Shown: one piece after another, positions 55,052 through 64,000 of the stretch | How positions within the stretch are numbered: position 1 is the stretch's first letter | Layout of the letters: every line of letters starts with the position of its first letter | Assembly: GCF_033958435.1 (NCBI RefSeq) | Contig: NC_134137.1 | Location: forward strand, 253,440,501-253,504,500 | Direction: 5' to 3' | From: Carettochelys insculpta | Taxonomy: Eukaryota > Chordata > Testudines > Carettochelyidae | Length of the DNA: 64,000 bases | Notes under the pieces: generated by a model | Told to the model about the DNA's origin: nothing | Seen by the model: only the letters and a program-made list of their open reading frames with translations | Database searches by the model: none | Made by a program: the position numbers and the translations under genes

Positions 55052-57034
55052 AGGCACTAGGACCCACCCAGAACAAGATGGCACCTCTGAAATCCAAATC
55101 TGGTGAAGTCATCGCTGAAAAAGCCAAACAGATGGAGTGCTGGGTTGAGCACTACTCCGAGCTGTACTCACACGAGAATGTTGTGGTTGACGCAGCCCTC
55201 AATGCCGTTGAGCTCCTACCAGTAATGGACGAACTGGATCAAGAACCGACTGTGGATGAACTGAAGAGAGCCATCAACAGCATTGCAGCAGGAAAGGCCC
55301 CTGGTCAGGATGGTATACCACCAGAGGTAATCAAATGTGCTGCGGACACACTCCTGGAACCCCTACATGAGCTACTGTGCCTGTGCTGGAAAGAGGGTGA
55401 GGTTCCACAGGATATGCGTGACGCTAACATTGTAACGTTGTATAAGAACAAAGGAGACAGAAGCGACTGCAACAACTACTGTGGAATCTCCCTCCTAAGC
55501 GTCACTGGTAAACTGTTCGCTTGCATCATCCTTGGCAGACTCCAGAAGATTGCTGAGAGGGTGTGCCCCGAATCGCAGTGGGGATTCCGCGCAGAGAGGT
55601 CTACCATTGACATGGTCTTCTCTCTAAGGCAGCTGCAGGAGAAGTGCAGGGAGCAGAGGAAGCCACTCTACATAGCCTTCATTGACCTGACCAAGGCCTT
55701 TGACTTGGTCAGCAGGGATGGTCTGTTCAAACTGCTCCACAAGATAGGCTGTCCTCCACAGTTACTCAAGATGATCCAGTCGTTCCATGAAGACATGAGA
55801 GGAACCATCCAATATGACGGCGCATTATCGGATGCTTTCAGAATCAGGAGCGGCGTCAAACAAGGATGCGTGCTTGCTCTGACATTGTTCGGGATCTTCT
55901 TCGCACTCCTCCTGAAGCATGCCTTTGGATCTTCAACAGAGGGCATCTTGCTGCACACAAAATCTGATGGGAAACTGTTTAATCTTGCAAGGCCAAAAGC
56001 TAAGTCTAAGGTGCGGGAAGTCTTCATCAGAGACATGCTGTTCGCAGACGATGCTGCTGTCGTGTCTCACACAGAAGACCAGCTTCAAAAACTTCTGGAT
56101 CAGTTCTCCAAAGCGTGCAAGGCCTTTGGGCTTAGCATCAGCCTAAAGAAGACAAACGTACTCGGTCAGGATGTTGCTGAATCCCCATCAATCAGCATTG
56201 ACAACTATATGTTAGAGGTCGTCCATGAGTTCGTTTACCTCGGATCCACCATCACTGACACCCTGTCATTGGACACTGAGCTAAATAGGAGGATTGGAAA
56301 AGCGGCCACAACTCTGTCCAGACTCAGCAAGAGAGTGTGGAATAACAACAAGCTGTACACTCACACCAAAATGCAAGTCTACAGAGCCTGCATCCTCAGC
56401 ACCCTCCTTTATGGCAGCGAGACTTGGACCCTGTATGCCCGTCAGAAAAAGAGGCTGAATGTCTTCCACTTGCGCTGCCTCAGGCGCATCCTTGGAATAT
56501 CATGGAAGGACAGAGTGACCAACACCGCCGTCCTCGAGCAAGCTGGAATCCCAACCATGCACACCCTCCTCAGGCAGCGTCGGCTCCGCTGGCTTGGCCA
56601 CGTCCACAGGATGAATGATGGAAGGATTCCAAAAGATATCCTGTATGGTGAGCTAGCCTCTGGCAAAAGACCTCCCGGACACCTCCAGTTGCGCTACAAA
56701 GATGTCTGCAAGAGAGACCTCAGAGAGGTAGACATTGAGCTGGACAACTGCGAAGAACTAGCAGACAACCGCAGCAGATGGAGGCAGGGGTTACACAAGG
56801 GCCTTCAGAAGGGCAAGATGAGGATCAGACAGCTAGCAGGGGAGAAGCGAGCGCACAGAAAGCACACTAAGGACTTGCCAGACACCCACCACATCTGCAA
56901 GAGATGCAGCAAGGACTGTCACTCTCGTGTGGGTCTTCATAGTCACAGTAGACGCTGTAAATGAAGTCCTCAATTGAAACTATAAAGGGCGCGATCCATA
57001 GTCTATGCAGACTGAAGGATGCCTACTCCTACTA
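55052..57034 (+). mobile_element. 5'-truncated RTE-like LINE with target duplication
   Basis: CTAGACTA at 55044-55051 recurs at 57035-57042, directly outside the element, as a target-site duplication. The element starts inside the region between endonuclease and RT and ends with a short 3' region containing CCATAGTCTATGCAGACTG and a CTACTCCTACTA trinucleotide-type tail. The 3' region is only about 70 bp, typical of RTE-type elements. The endonuclease part is missing, so this copy could not move by itself. Confidence 0.8.
55078..56964 (+). CDS. RTE-like LINE reverse transcriptase, open for 628 codons (5'-truncated)
   Basis: Reverse transcriptase of a non-LTR element. RT motifs in order: GKAPGQDGIPPEV (about residues 72-84), NNYCGISLLSVTGK (family usually NYRGISLL, so R is changed to C, a CpG-type change), ESQWGFRAERST, FIDLTKAFD (motif A with its Asp), SGVKQGCVLALTLFG (usually QGCVLAPT), MLFADDAA (motif C intact), LSISLKKT and VYLGSTIT. 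Downstream are GSETWTLYARQ, RRLRWLGHVHRM and a C-terminal Cys/His cluster HICKRCSKDC with HSHSRRCK. Catalytic residues are present and no stop or frameshift occurs, but the endonuclease is lost by 5' truncation. The ATG at 55078 is internal, not the native start. Clade assignment (RTE or RTEX-like) is from pattern memory. It is probably a recent insertion rather than a host gene. Confidence 0.8.
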   Translation: MAPLKSKSGEVIAEKAKQMECWVEHYSELYSHENVVVDAALNAVELLPVMDELDQEPTVDELKRAINSIAAGKAPGQDGIPPEVIKCAADTLLEPLHELLCLCWKEGEVPQDMRDANIVTLYKNKGDRSDCNNYCGISLLSVTGKLFACIILGRLQKIAERVCPESQWGFRAERSTIDMVFSLRQLQEKCREQRKPLYIAFIDLTKAFDLVSRDGLFKLLHKIGCPPQLLKMIQSFHEDMRGTIQYDGALSDAFRIRSGVKQGCVLALTLFGIFFALLLKHAFGSSTEGILLHTKSDGKLFNLARPKAKSKVREVFIRDMLFADDAAVVSHTEDQLQKLLDQFSKACKAFGLSISLKKTNVLGQDVAESPSISIDNYMLEVVHEFVYLGSTITDTLSLDTELNRRIGKAATTLSRLSKRVWNNNKLYTHTKMQVYRACILSTLLYGSETWTLYARQKKRLNVFHLRCLRRILGISWKDRVTNTAVLEQAGIPTMHTLLRQRRLRWLGHVHRMNDGRIPKDILYGELASGKRPPGHLQLRYKDVCKRDLREVDIELDNCEELADNRSRWRQGLHKGLQKGKMRIRQLAGEKRAHRKHTKDLPDTHHICKRCSKDCHSRVGLHSHSRRCK

Positions 57035-57042
57035 CTAGACTA

Positions 57043-58093
57043 GGCCTCAGGCCTATGGGTTGAAACAGGTGTCAGGCAGCCAGAAGCTGGAGCCAAGGGT
57101 CAGAACTGGGTTACTTGGAATGAGGCAAGGCCAGAACAAGGTCAGGGACAAGCAAGAGCAGGAGTTGTCACAGCCATGGGCAAACGTACTGAAAAGCCAG
57201 AGAACAGCTGCTGCTGTTTGACGTAAGAGCCAGTCTGCTGACTCTCTCAACCATTCAGGCAATATAGCAACTTACTACAGTCCTGCTGCGCTTGCTAGGT
57301 AGCCATGACTGGCTCTGTCACAGGCCTGTTTCCTGCTCCACACTTTCTTAAAATCAGGATCCTTTAAGGTGTCTCAGGTTGGAGTCCAAAAATCAAGGTA
57401 TTCATAAAAGAAATCACTAGAGTGCTTTTTAAAATGTTGGCCTTAACATTTTCTTTCCTACTTGAGTAAAAGGCCCTTACAGAGGGCTCTTGTGAGAAAG
57501 CTAGTGAGTAAGCAACATCACGAGGTGGCCGTCTTCCTTGTTTCTGATTTCTGGATCACATTTACTCAGTTTGCAGATATTTTTGGTGGGCTAGGGGGAT
57601 GGAGAGGAAGACCCTTTTCTAACCAACCCCACTGAACATTTGACCTGGGATCTGAAAGTTAAACTTTGCTCTCACTGGTTTCCACACAATCACTAGATTC
57701 TGATGGCCTATGCTTTCCTCCACTTATTCCCTAGTGTGGTCAATGTTCTCCTTGTTAAAAGCTGGCTGTTCTCAGTAGGTTACACAGGCACAACAGAAGA
57801 CAAAATTTGGCTTGCGACTGCATTTACTTAAGAATTGTGTTGATAATGTATGAGTGACAACAGAATCCAATTTATACTTCTAGACCTGTACTGGCTTTGT
57901 GTAGCTAAAAGGAGTACAACTTTGCGCATGAGAATGAAACACGAGTCTGAACATATACACAAGGAGCATATTTGTTGAGAAAGATGAGGCACCATTTATG
58001 TTGTATTGCTCAGAGCCGAACAGCGATTTAAGGAGGACATATCCTGTTGCTGTTACAAAAAAGAAACATTCCCTTTCTCTGTTCATTCCTTTC
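57043..58093. other. Unassigned DNA
   Basis: No feature was recognised. Confidence 0.4.
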
Positions 58094-58484
58094 GGCGGCA
58101 TCTACACTAGCAAGCCATTTCACATAATCAGGCTCTCTTCTGAAAGAACAAGTGGAGCATCCTCACACACAATGAGCTCTTCTGAATTACTTTCAAAAGA
58201 ACACAGCACTTTTTCTGAAGGCCCTCCTTCCTCTTGAAAATGAGGAAGAGCACCTCTTTCCGAAATACTATTTCAGAAAAAAAGCATGTGTAGACCTTTT
58301 TTCAAAAGAGCGTTCCTTATGGTGTAGGATTTTTCAACCCCTGCCCCATTCTTTCAAAAGAGTGGGGTGTGTGCGCGAATGCACCCTTTCAAAAGAGCAG
58401 ATTGCTCTTTTGAGCTACTTCTTTGTGTCGACGCGCTCTCTTGAAAGAGGATCTCCAGAAGAGCATCCTTCGAAAGATCACTAC
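58094..58484. mobile_element. MITE family III, copy 2
   Basis: Left end GGCGGCATCTACACTAGCAAG. The interior has many CTTTCAAAAGAG, TCTTTTGAG and CTTTCCGAAATA-type words and internal GTGTAGACC and TTGTGTCGACG, like 47466-47897. The right terminus is damaged or cut where the next element begins (near 58484). Confidence 0.65.
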
Positions 58485-58941
58485 AGCCGTTTCTACACTC
58501 TGAAAGTAGCATGCTAATAAATGGCCCGAAATACGCTAATGAGGTGCGGATGCAAATTCCCCGCACTTTATTAGCATAAGGTGACATGAGTTGGAGTCCA
58601 GAAGATGTTCTTCCGGACTCCAAACAACATGTAGAAGCATGGGCCCTATAGGGGTCTTCCAGAAGGAAGTCCTCCTTCTGGAGACCCCTTCTTCCCGAAA
58701 ATTTTTACGAAGAATTTTGAGGAGTAAAGGGATTTCGAAGTTGCCCCGACACTTCAAAGTACCAGCAGGTAAGCCGCGGCTAGACGCATGCAGGTAGTTC
58801 TAAGTTTAAAACTTCGAAGTTGCCACAGGAAGGAATTTGCTTAATGAAGTGCTGCAGATGCATGGTAGCACTTCATTAGTAAACTCCCAACATGCTAATT
58901 ACCACCCTTCCTTCAAAGGAAGGTGATAGTGTAGACAAGCC
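58484..58941. mobile_element. Chimeric MITE with two different arms
   Basis: The left terminus AGCCGTTTCTACAC and the right terminus, reverse complemented, GGCTTGTCTACACT are inverted repeats of the group. The right half (58690-58941) is family IV (GAGGAGTAAAGGGATTTCG, AGCCGCGGCTAGACGCATGC, TTAATGAAGTGCTGCAGATG). The left half is different, with GCTAATGAGGTGCGGAT/TTTATTAGCATAAGG and AGTCCAGAAGATGTTCTTCC-type self-complementary words. It seems to combine two related palindromic elements. Confidence 0.6.
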
Positions 58942-60960
58942 CTGAAGGTAGCTGGAGGGATGGAGAATGGGTTGGAATTAGAAAATATGCTTCCCCTTGC
59001 ATGCTAGTTAATGCAACAAGTACTGCACCTTGACGATTCTATTCTGTTGCTTTCTTGGCTTCCTCACTTCTGTTTCTTCCCACTTACAAGCGCCAGGATC
59101 TGTTCTAATATTTTGTTTCTTACCACCATGAATTACTTGCATTCCGGGAACAAGGAGGAATCCAAGTTGTGAACTAGTACAAACTGTGCTAGGCACTGTA
59201 TAAACATAGAATAAAAACCATAAACAGATAGCTTCTTAAGGCCAGGATGGTAAATGAGAAGAAACGACAGATGGAAAAGTGGAAAGCCAATGAGACAGTA
59301 CTGGTCAGCATAAAAGGTTGTAGGTGTGCAGAGGCCGATGCCCAAGCATTATGTTTTCTGTAGGTGGCCCAAGCATTATGTTTTCTGTAGGTGGCCCAAG
59401 CATTATGGTTTCTGTAGGTGGTAATTCGAGTTTTGAGGAGGAGTTTGAAGGATGATAATGAGGTGGGTTTCAAGATGTATATGAGGAGCATCTCCCAAGC
59501 ATAAGGTGAAGCATGGGAGAGAGCACAAAAAGTCATTATTAGAAAATTTAACAAGTTGGCAACGGAGTCTAGCATCACAGAATCAGAACCAACCATCAAG
59601 AGCTCAATAGTGAATGAAAGATGAAAAGCAGGGTGGGGATTAATTGTGAAGGGCCTTGAAAGTGAATACAAGCAGCTCATGTTTGATGCACCATGGAGTG
59701 GGGGAGACTCACAGGTTTGTGAACAGCAGGAAGGAAAACTTGCTAGACTCTTTTCAGCTTTCACTTTGCTGCAGCTTGGCAAGGCCTTAGCGGCAGTAGA
59801 ATTACTGGTGCTGTGCATCAAACACATTTGGTTAGCATTTGAAAGGTTATATCTGGAACCCAAAGGATTAGAAACTTTTTATTTTTAAAATTAAAAAACC
59901 CTGAGGTTCTGCAGAAATTGATAGCATGTGCCCAAGAAAGATTTGTATTCACCCTGGGTGAGTGAATTTTTCAAGTCTGGAACTTGATCAGATAAAATTC
60001 ATATTCAAAGTTTACATTTAAGAGATCTGCAAAAAACACTTTAGAATCCAGCTGAAACCAGAAAAATATTATTTTAAATATGGAAATATCAAAAGAAAAA
60101 CTCTCTTCCTAATGTTATGAAAAAGCTTTCTCTTTATGAAAAATTACCTATTTCTTTTTGGTGTGCTACTAATTAGTGAAGAAGGTAAACTCTGAAAAAC
60201 TTCTTTGGAGTCACGAAATTTAAGAGTTCAGTTTAGAACTTTACCTTCTTTGGATGTGGCTTACTAGCCTGTGGTTCAGTAAAGTAACAGGGAACTTTTC
60301 ATGGAGCCACATGAAATGTATTCAAAGTACACATCATTGTAGCAAATCTTACATGTGGAGCTACATCAGATTGGGGACTCATACGCTGTGCAGTAGAAAT
60401 AAGAATTTGGCATTAAGTCTGAAATACTTTAAGGTATTGTAAATATGGTCAGTCAGTGTGACAGCACAAGAGATTTTCCCACAAATGGACCTCGTCCTGC
60501 AACAAGACAAGTGCCTTTCACTGATTAATTCCCACTAGCACCTTTTCATATGGATCGTACATTATACAGTATGGGCCTATATTTAACCATGACGTGCTTG
60601 CTGATAAAAGTGGCTGTGGTCAGAAAACATTGGTGAGCTAAGCATAAATTGAACAAGATGCCAGACTAACCTAAAAGACAGGAAAATTATCACAGTCTCC
60701 AGTGCCCCACTGATGCTCATTCCTCAGGTATATTATTTTTATTAACTATTTATTTTTATTATAGGTCCTGAACCAAACTCCTAGAATGAATATGATTTTC
60801 AGACAGACTTGGAACATTCTACTGCACATCATTGGCTTGGTTCACCCAATGAAGTAGAAACCAATGTACCTCCCCAATCCAGCAGGCCTTTTGTGAGATC
60901 TGAAACATCAGAAGGTAGCCAAGGAGTTAAATATGTTTGACACATCTAGACCAGAAACAA
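58942..60960. other. Unassigned DNA, with a 27-bp tandem repeat and a possible old repeat
   Basis: 59341-59421 holds the tandem repeat annotated separately. 59540-59720 (GTGAAGGGCCTTGAAAGTGA, then GCTCATGTTTGATG) reads like a dispersed repeat of unknown class. A 224-codon minus-strand frame (59189-59863) crosses both and has no domain; it is not annotated as a gene. 59870-60960 shows nothing recognisable. Confidence 0.4.
59341..59421. repeat. 27-bp tandem repeat, three copies
   Basis: Three consecutive 27-bp units beginning CCCAAGCATTATG and ending TCTGTAGGTGG, at 59341, 59368 and 59395. Units 1 and 2 are identical and unit 3 has one T-to-G change. The period is a multiple of three, so it keeps the minus-strand frame open. 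Confidence 0.95.
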
Positions 60961-61180
60961 CTGGGCTACATGTATGCTACAAAATAACTTTGAAGTTAAC
61001 TTCGAAGTAAGGGGCTACTTTGAAGTAGCCTGCAGAGCATCTACACACACTTTTCCTTACTTTGAAGTTAATTCTGAAGTAAGGGAAGCTAACTTCAAAG
61101 TCACTACTCCATTCCCAGGAGTGTAGTAAGGGGTGTGTAGACGTTCAGCACTCATGACTTTGAAGTAAGGGGTCTGCCGT
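60961..61180. mobile_element. Fragment of a TTCGAAGT-rich MITE
   Basis: Begins GGGCTACATGTATGCTAC and contains ACTTTGAAGTTAACTTCGAAGTAAGG, repeated GAAGTAAGG words and internal GCATCTACACACA and GTGTGTAGACG half-sites. Most CpGs are decayed (TTTGAA for TTCGAA). The right end could not be placed; 61185-61300 may be a captured GC-rich segment. Confidence 0.55.
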
Positions 61181-61312
61181 GGCAGCTGCCCCGCCCCCCA
61201 AGAGCATGGAGCCACTCTGGCCAGCCCAGGAGGCAAGGCTCTATGGTTCCTGCTGGCCACCTGACAGAAACCAGCTCCCTAGCAACCTCAAGCAGGAAGA
61301 TGAGATTGTGGC

Positions 61313-63608
61313 AGAATCATAGAATCATAGGGCCTGAAGGGACCTCAGGAGGTCATCTAGTCCTGCAGACTGCTTCAAGCAAGATCAACTCCACCTAAAT
61401 CATCCCAGCCAGGACCTTGACAAGCTGAGACTTAAAAACCTCTTGGGATGGAGAATCCACCACCTCTCTAGGCAGAGCATTCCAGTGCTTCACCATCCTC
61501 CTGGTGAAGTACTTTTTCCTAATATCCAACCTACACCTCTCATTCTGTAATTTCAGGCCATTGCTCCTTGTTCTGCTATCTGACACCACTCAGAACACCC
61601 TCTCCATCCTCTTTAGAGCTCCCTTTCAGGAAGCTGAAGACTGCTATTAAGTCACCCCTCAGTCTTCTCTTCTGTAAACTAAATAAGCGCAAATCCCTCA
61701 GCCTCTCCTCATAGGTCATGTGCTCCAGCCCCTTACTCATTTTTGTTGCCTTCTGCTGAACCTTCTCCAGCACATCCACATCCTTTTTACACTGGGGGTC
61801 CCAAAACTGGATACAATATTCCAGATGTGGCCTCACCACTGCCAAATAGCGGGGAACAACAACCTCTCTAGATCTGCTCGAAATGCTCCTCCTAATGCAT
61901 CCTAGTATGTCATTAGCCTTCTTGGCTACAAGGGCACACTTTACTCATATCCAGCCTTTCATCCACCATAACCCCTAGGTCCCTTTCCATCATATTGCTG
62001 CTGAGCCAGTCAGTGTCCAACCTATAACAATGCTTGGGATTCTTCCACCCTAAGTGCAGGACTCTACACTTCTCCTTGTTGATCTGCATCAGATTTATTT
62101 TGGCCCAATCCTCCAAGTTATCCAGATTACTCCAGATCTCATCTCTCCTCTCTAATGTATCTACCTCTCCTCCTAGCTTAGTGTCGTTGGCAAATTTGCT
62201 GAGGGTGCAATCCAGTCCCTCATCCAGGTCATTAATAAAAATGTTGAATAACACTGGCCCCAGAACCAAGCCTTCAGGCACTCCGCTTGAAAATGACCTC
62301 CATCCAGATATTGAGTCATTGACCACTATGTGTTGGGCCTGACCATCAAGTCAGCTTTCTCTCCATCTTACAGTCCATGGATCCAATCCATACTTCCTTA
62401 ACTTATGGACAAGAATGTTGTGGGAGACTGTATCAAAAACTTTACCGAAGTCAAGGTATATCACGTCCACTGACTTTCCCATGTCCACAGAGCCTGTAAC
62501 CTCGTCATAGAAGCTAGTCAGATTGATCAGGCAGGACATGCCCTTGGTGAACTCATGTTGGCTACTCGTGATCACTTTCCCCTCCTCCAAGTGCTCCAGA
62601 ACGGATTCCTTGAGGATCCCTTCCATTATTTTCACAGGTACTGAGGTAAGGATGACCGCTCTATAGTTCCCTGGATTGTCCTTCTTTCCCTTTTTTTAAA
62701 GATGGGCACTGCATTTGCCGTTCTCCAGTCATCCGGGATCTCTCATGATCTCCAAGAATCTTCGAAGATAACGGCCAAAGGCTCGGCAATGACGTCTGCC
62801 AATTCCCCCAGTACCCTTATGTGAATTAAATCTGGACCCATGGATTTGTGTACATCTAGTTTTTCTAAGTAGTTCCAAACTCTTTCCTTCCCCACCAAAG
62901 GCTGCCATCCACATTCCCACACTGCATTGTCTAGCACTATAGTTTGAGAGCTATCCATGCCTGTGAAGACTGAGGCAAAAAAAGAATTGAGTACTTCAGC
63001 TTTTCTTACAGCATCTGTCAGTAGATTACCTCTCTGATCCAGTAACAGCCCCACGCCTTCCCTGATAACCCTCTTATTGTTAACATGCCTGTAGAAACCC
63101 TTCTTACCCTTCACATCTCTTGCCAGCTGAAGTTCCAATTGTGCCTTTGCTCTCCTGATTACTGACCGGCATTTTCCAGCCACCTATTTATACTCCTCCT
63201 TAGTCATCCGTCCAAGTTTCAATTTTTATATGCATTCTTTTTGAGTTTAAGCTGACCAAGGATTTCCCTGTTAAGCCAAACAGGTTACCTACCACATTTG
63301 CATTTCTTACTATTCAGTGGGATTGTTTGTTCCTGTGCCTTTAGCAAGGCTTCTTTAAAATATCACCAGTTCTCCTGAATTCCATTCCCCTTCATCTTCG
63401 TTTCCTGGGGGGATTCTGCCCATCAGTACCCTCATGGAGTCGGAGTCTGCTCTGTTGAAATCAAGAGCCTGTATATTACTGCTCACCTTTCTTCCTTTTG
63501 TAGAGATCCAGAAATCTGCCATCTCGTGATCACTGCAGCCCAGGTTACCATCCACTTCTATTTCTCCTACTAGTTCTTCCCTGTTTGTAAGCAACAGGTC
63601 AAGCTGCG
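61313..63608 (-). mobile_element. Decayed CR1 LINE, 5'-truncated, ORF2 only
   Basis: The 3' end at 61313 reads GAATCATAGAATCATAGGGCC on the plus strand, i.e. the 8-bp CR1 terminal repeat in reverse. Going 5' on the minus strand follow the C-terminal region, the RT core and the end of the endonuclease up to about 63608. It belongs to a different CR1 subfamily from the 9.1-kb copy (different 3' repeat and sequence). Confidence 0.85.
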
Positions 63609-63663
63609 CATGGCTTCCCCCACCACCCACGAGCACCTTGACCCTCACGGAGCCCACCAGCAA
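61395..63663 (-). pseudogene. CR1 ORF2 remnant (endonuclease C-terminus and RT), several frameshifts
   Basis: Minus-strand pieces in order: endonuclease end with QLDLLLTN and GNLGCSDHEM (63600-63500); linker/RT start with KCRSVIRRAKAQLELQLARD and NSFFASVF (63183-62743); RT motif A YLDFGKVFDTV with its Asp (62635-62351); SGVPEGLVLGP (usually PQGS) and FANDTKLG (motif C, FADD changed to FAND) (62326-61913); then [13 protein letters not shown] and KHWNALPREVVDS. Frames change at least four times. With the motif C change and frameshifts it is dead. It is useful as an outgroup: it keeps the motif A Asp that the 9.1-kb copy lost and supports the coding junction across the MITE there. The 5'-most bases overlap the junction with the Myb-like frame. 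Confidence 0.85.
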
Positions 63664-64000
63664 GTCCCCAGAGGGATCTCAGCAGCCGACGAAGCGGCGT
63701 CACAAGAGCATCCACTCATGGAGTGATGCCGAAGTGCAGAACCTCCTCACATTGTGGGGGAATGAGGGAGTCCTGCTGCAGACGGGGGTACAGCACCACA
63801 ATGCTGATGCACATGAGCACCTGGCAAGGGGGCTTGCCTCTGGGGGGAACCCCGTCCAGACCGGGAAGGGCATCCGGATTGAAGTGAAGGAGGTTCAGCA
63901 GCTGTACTGCCGGGCAAGGAATGCCCGCAGCCACTCAGGGGCACAGCCCACCCAGTGCCCCCACTGAGCACCTCCACTAGCTCCTGGGGCCCAAGGAGGT
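63609..64000 (+). pseudogene. Myb/SANT-like DNA-binding ORF, probably from a PIF/Harbinger transposon (partial)
   Basis: The frame open to 63967 encodes a proline/threonine-rich N-terminus, a basic patch (KRRHKS), then a trihelix-type Myb/SANT-like domain: SWSDAEVQNLLTLWGNEGV, HHNADAHEHLARGLA, and a third helix with EVKEVQQLYCRARNARSHSG. Such proteins accompany the transposase in PIF/Harbinger elements, where they bind DNA and help carry the transposase; host-domesticated relatives exist. The first in-frame codon used as a start (TTG, 63638) is not credible, so the true start is missing or upstream. The frame ends at TGA 63965 just where the family continues; the following text (GAGCACCTCCACTAGCTCCTGG) looks like the continuation in another frame with its own TAG, so a short deletion is likely. 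It abuts the CR1 near 63609. No transposase DDE domain is visible before the window ends. Confidence 0.55.

Noticed and set aside
55078..56964. Domesticated host reverse transcriptase gene
   Set aside because: A target-site duplication, a 3' tail and a 5' truncation show an ordinary LINE insertion; the open frame alone does not support host function.
59189..59863. 224-codon minus-strand frame with HNAWATYRK repeats
   Set aside because: The repeat residues come from a 27-bp DNA tandem repeat; the rest overlaps what reads as a dispersed repeat and shows no domain or homology I recognise.

Overview
The window looks like intergenic or intronic DNA from a sauropsid vertebrate, most likely a turtle. 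Reasons for the lineage (inference): CR1 LINEs are the dominant retrotransposon; the longest one has the turtle-type layout (ORF1 with a CysX2Cys zinc finger, coiled coil and GDS-esterase-like part, then an endonuclease/reverse-transcriptase ORF2) and ends in TTCTTATG repeats; and the window is full of short inverted-repeat DNA transposons starting GGCYNYGTCTACAC, a style common in turtle genomes. A crocodilian or other reptile cannot be excluded without a search. I recognise no host protein-coding exon, rRNA or functional tRNA. The long open frames are retrotransposon or transposon proteins; nearly all other open frames are chance.

Layout. 0.3-1.3 kb: a hAT-like MITE with a 711-bp TIR element nested in it. 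1.3-9 kb: mostly unassigned AT-rich DNA with a CR1 3' piece, TIR elements and a 780-bp hAT-like element. 9.1-14.45 kb: an almost full-length CR1 with a repeated 5' block, a stop in ORF1, an inserted 709-bp MITE in ORF2 and a mutated catalytic residue. 14.5-22 kb: small DNA elements and unassigned sequence. 22.4-25.4 kb and 39.2-40.3 kb: two diverged copies of an unclassified, probably retroelement-derived repeat; the first carries a MITE that itself holds a foldback element. 26-36 kb: scattered relics, foldbacks, tRNA-like SINE pieces and a low-repeat block near 34.3-35.1 kb. 36.7-38.96 kb: an old CR1 broken by three younger insertions, one of them a 454-bp near-perfect palindrome. 42.2-44.1 kb: a GC-rich cluster of TIR elements. 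44.9-50 kb: foldbacks, a 432-bp MITE and a 779-bp element with about 59-bp terminal repeats. 51.7-54.9 kb: possible conserved noncoding DNA. 55.05-57.03 kb: a 5'-truncated RTE-like LINE with a fully open 628-codon reverse transcriptase, bounded by a target duplication. 58.1-58.9 kb: two abutting MITEs. 61.3-63.6 kb: a decayed minus-strand CR1. 63.6-64.0 kb: a Myb/SANT-like DNA-binding ORF, probably from a Harbinger-type transposon.

How the parts relate: there is no host pathway here, but there is a readable history of nested insertions. The most notable pattern is a set of about ten MITEs sharing short termini and 3-bp target duplications but with interiors built from different repeated CpG-centred palindromes (TTCGAA, GTCGAC-like, CTTTCGAAAG). 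The Myb/SANT-like frame at the right edge is the type of accessory protein used by PIF/Harbinger transposons and may be a relic of the machinery that moved them. All family names rest on reading motifs by eye; no database search was possible.
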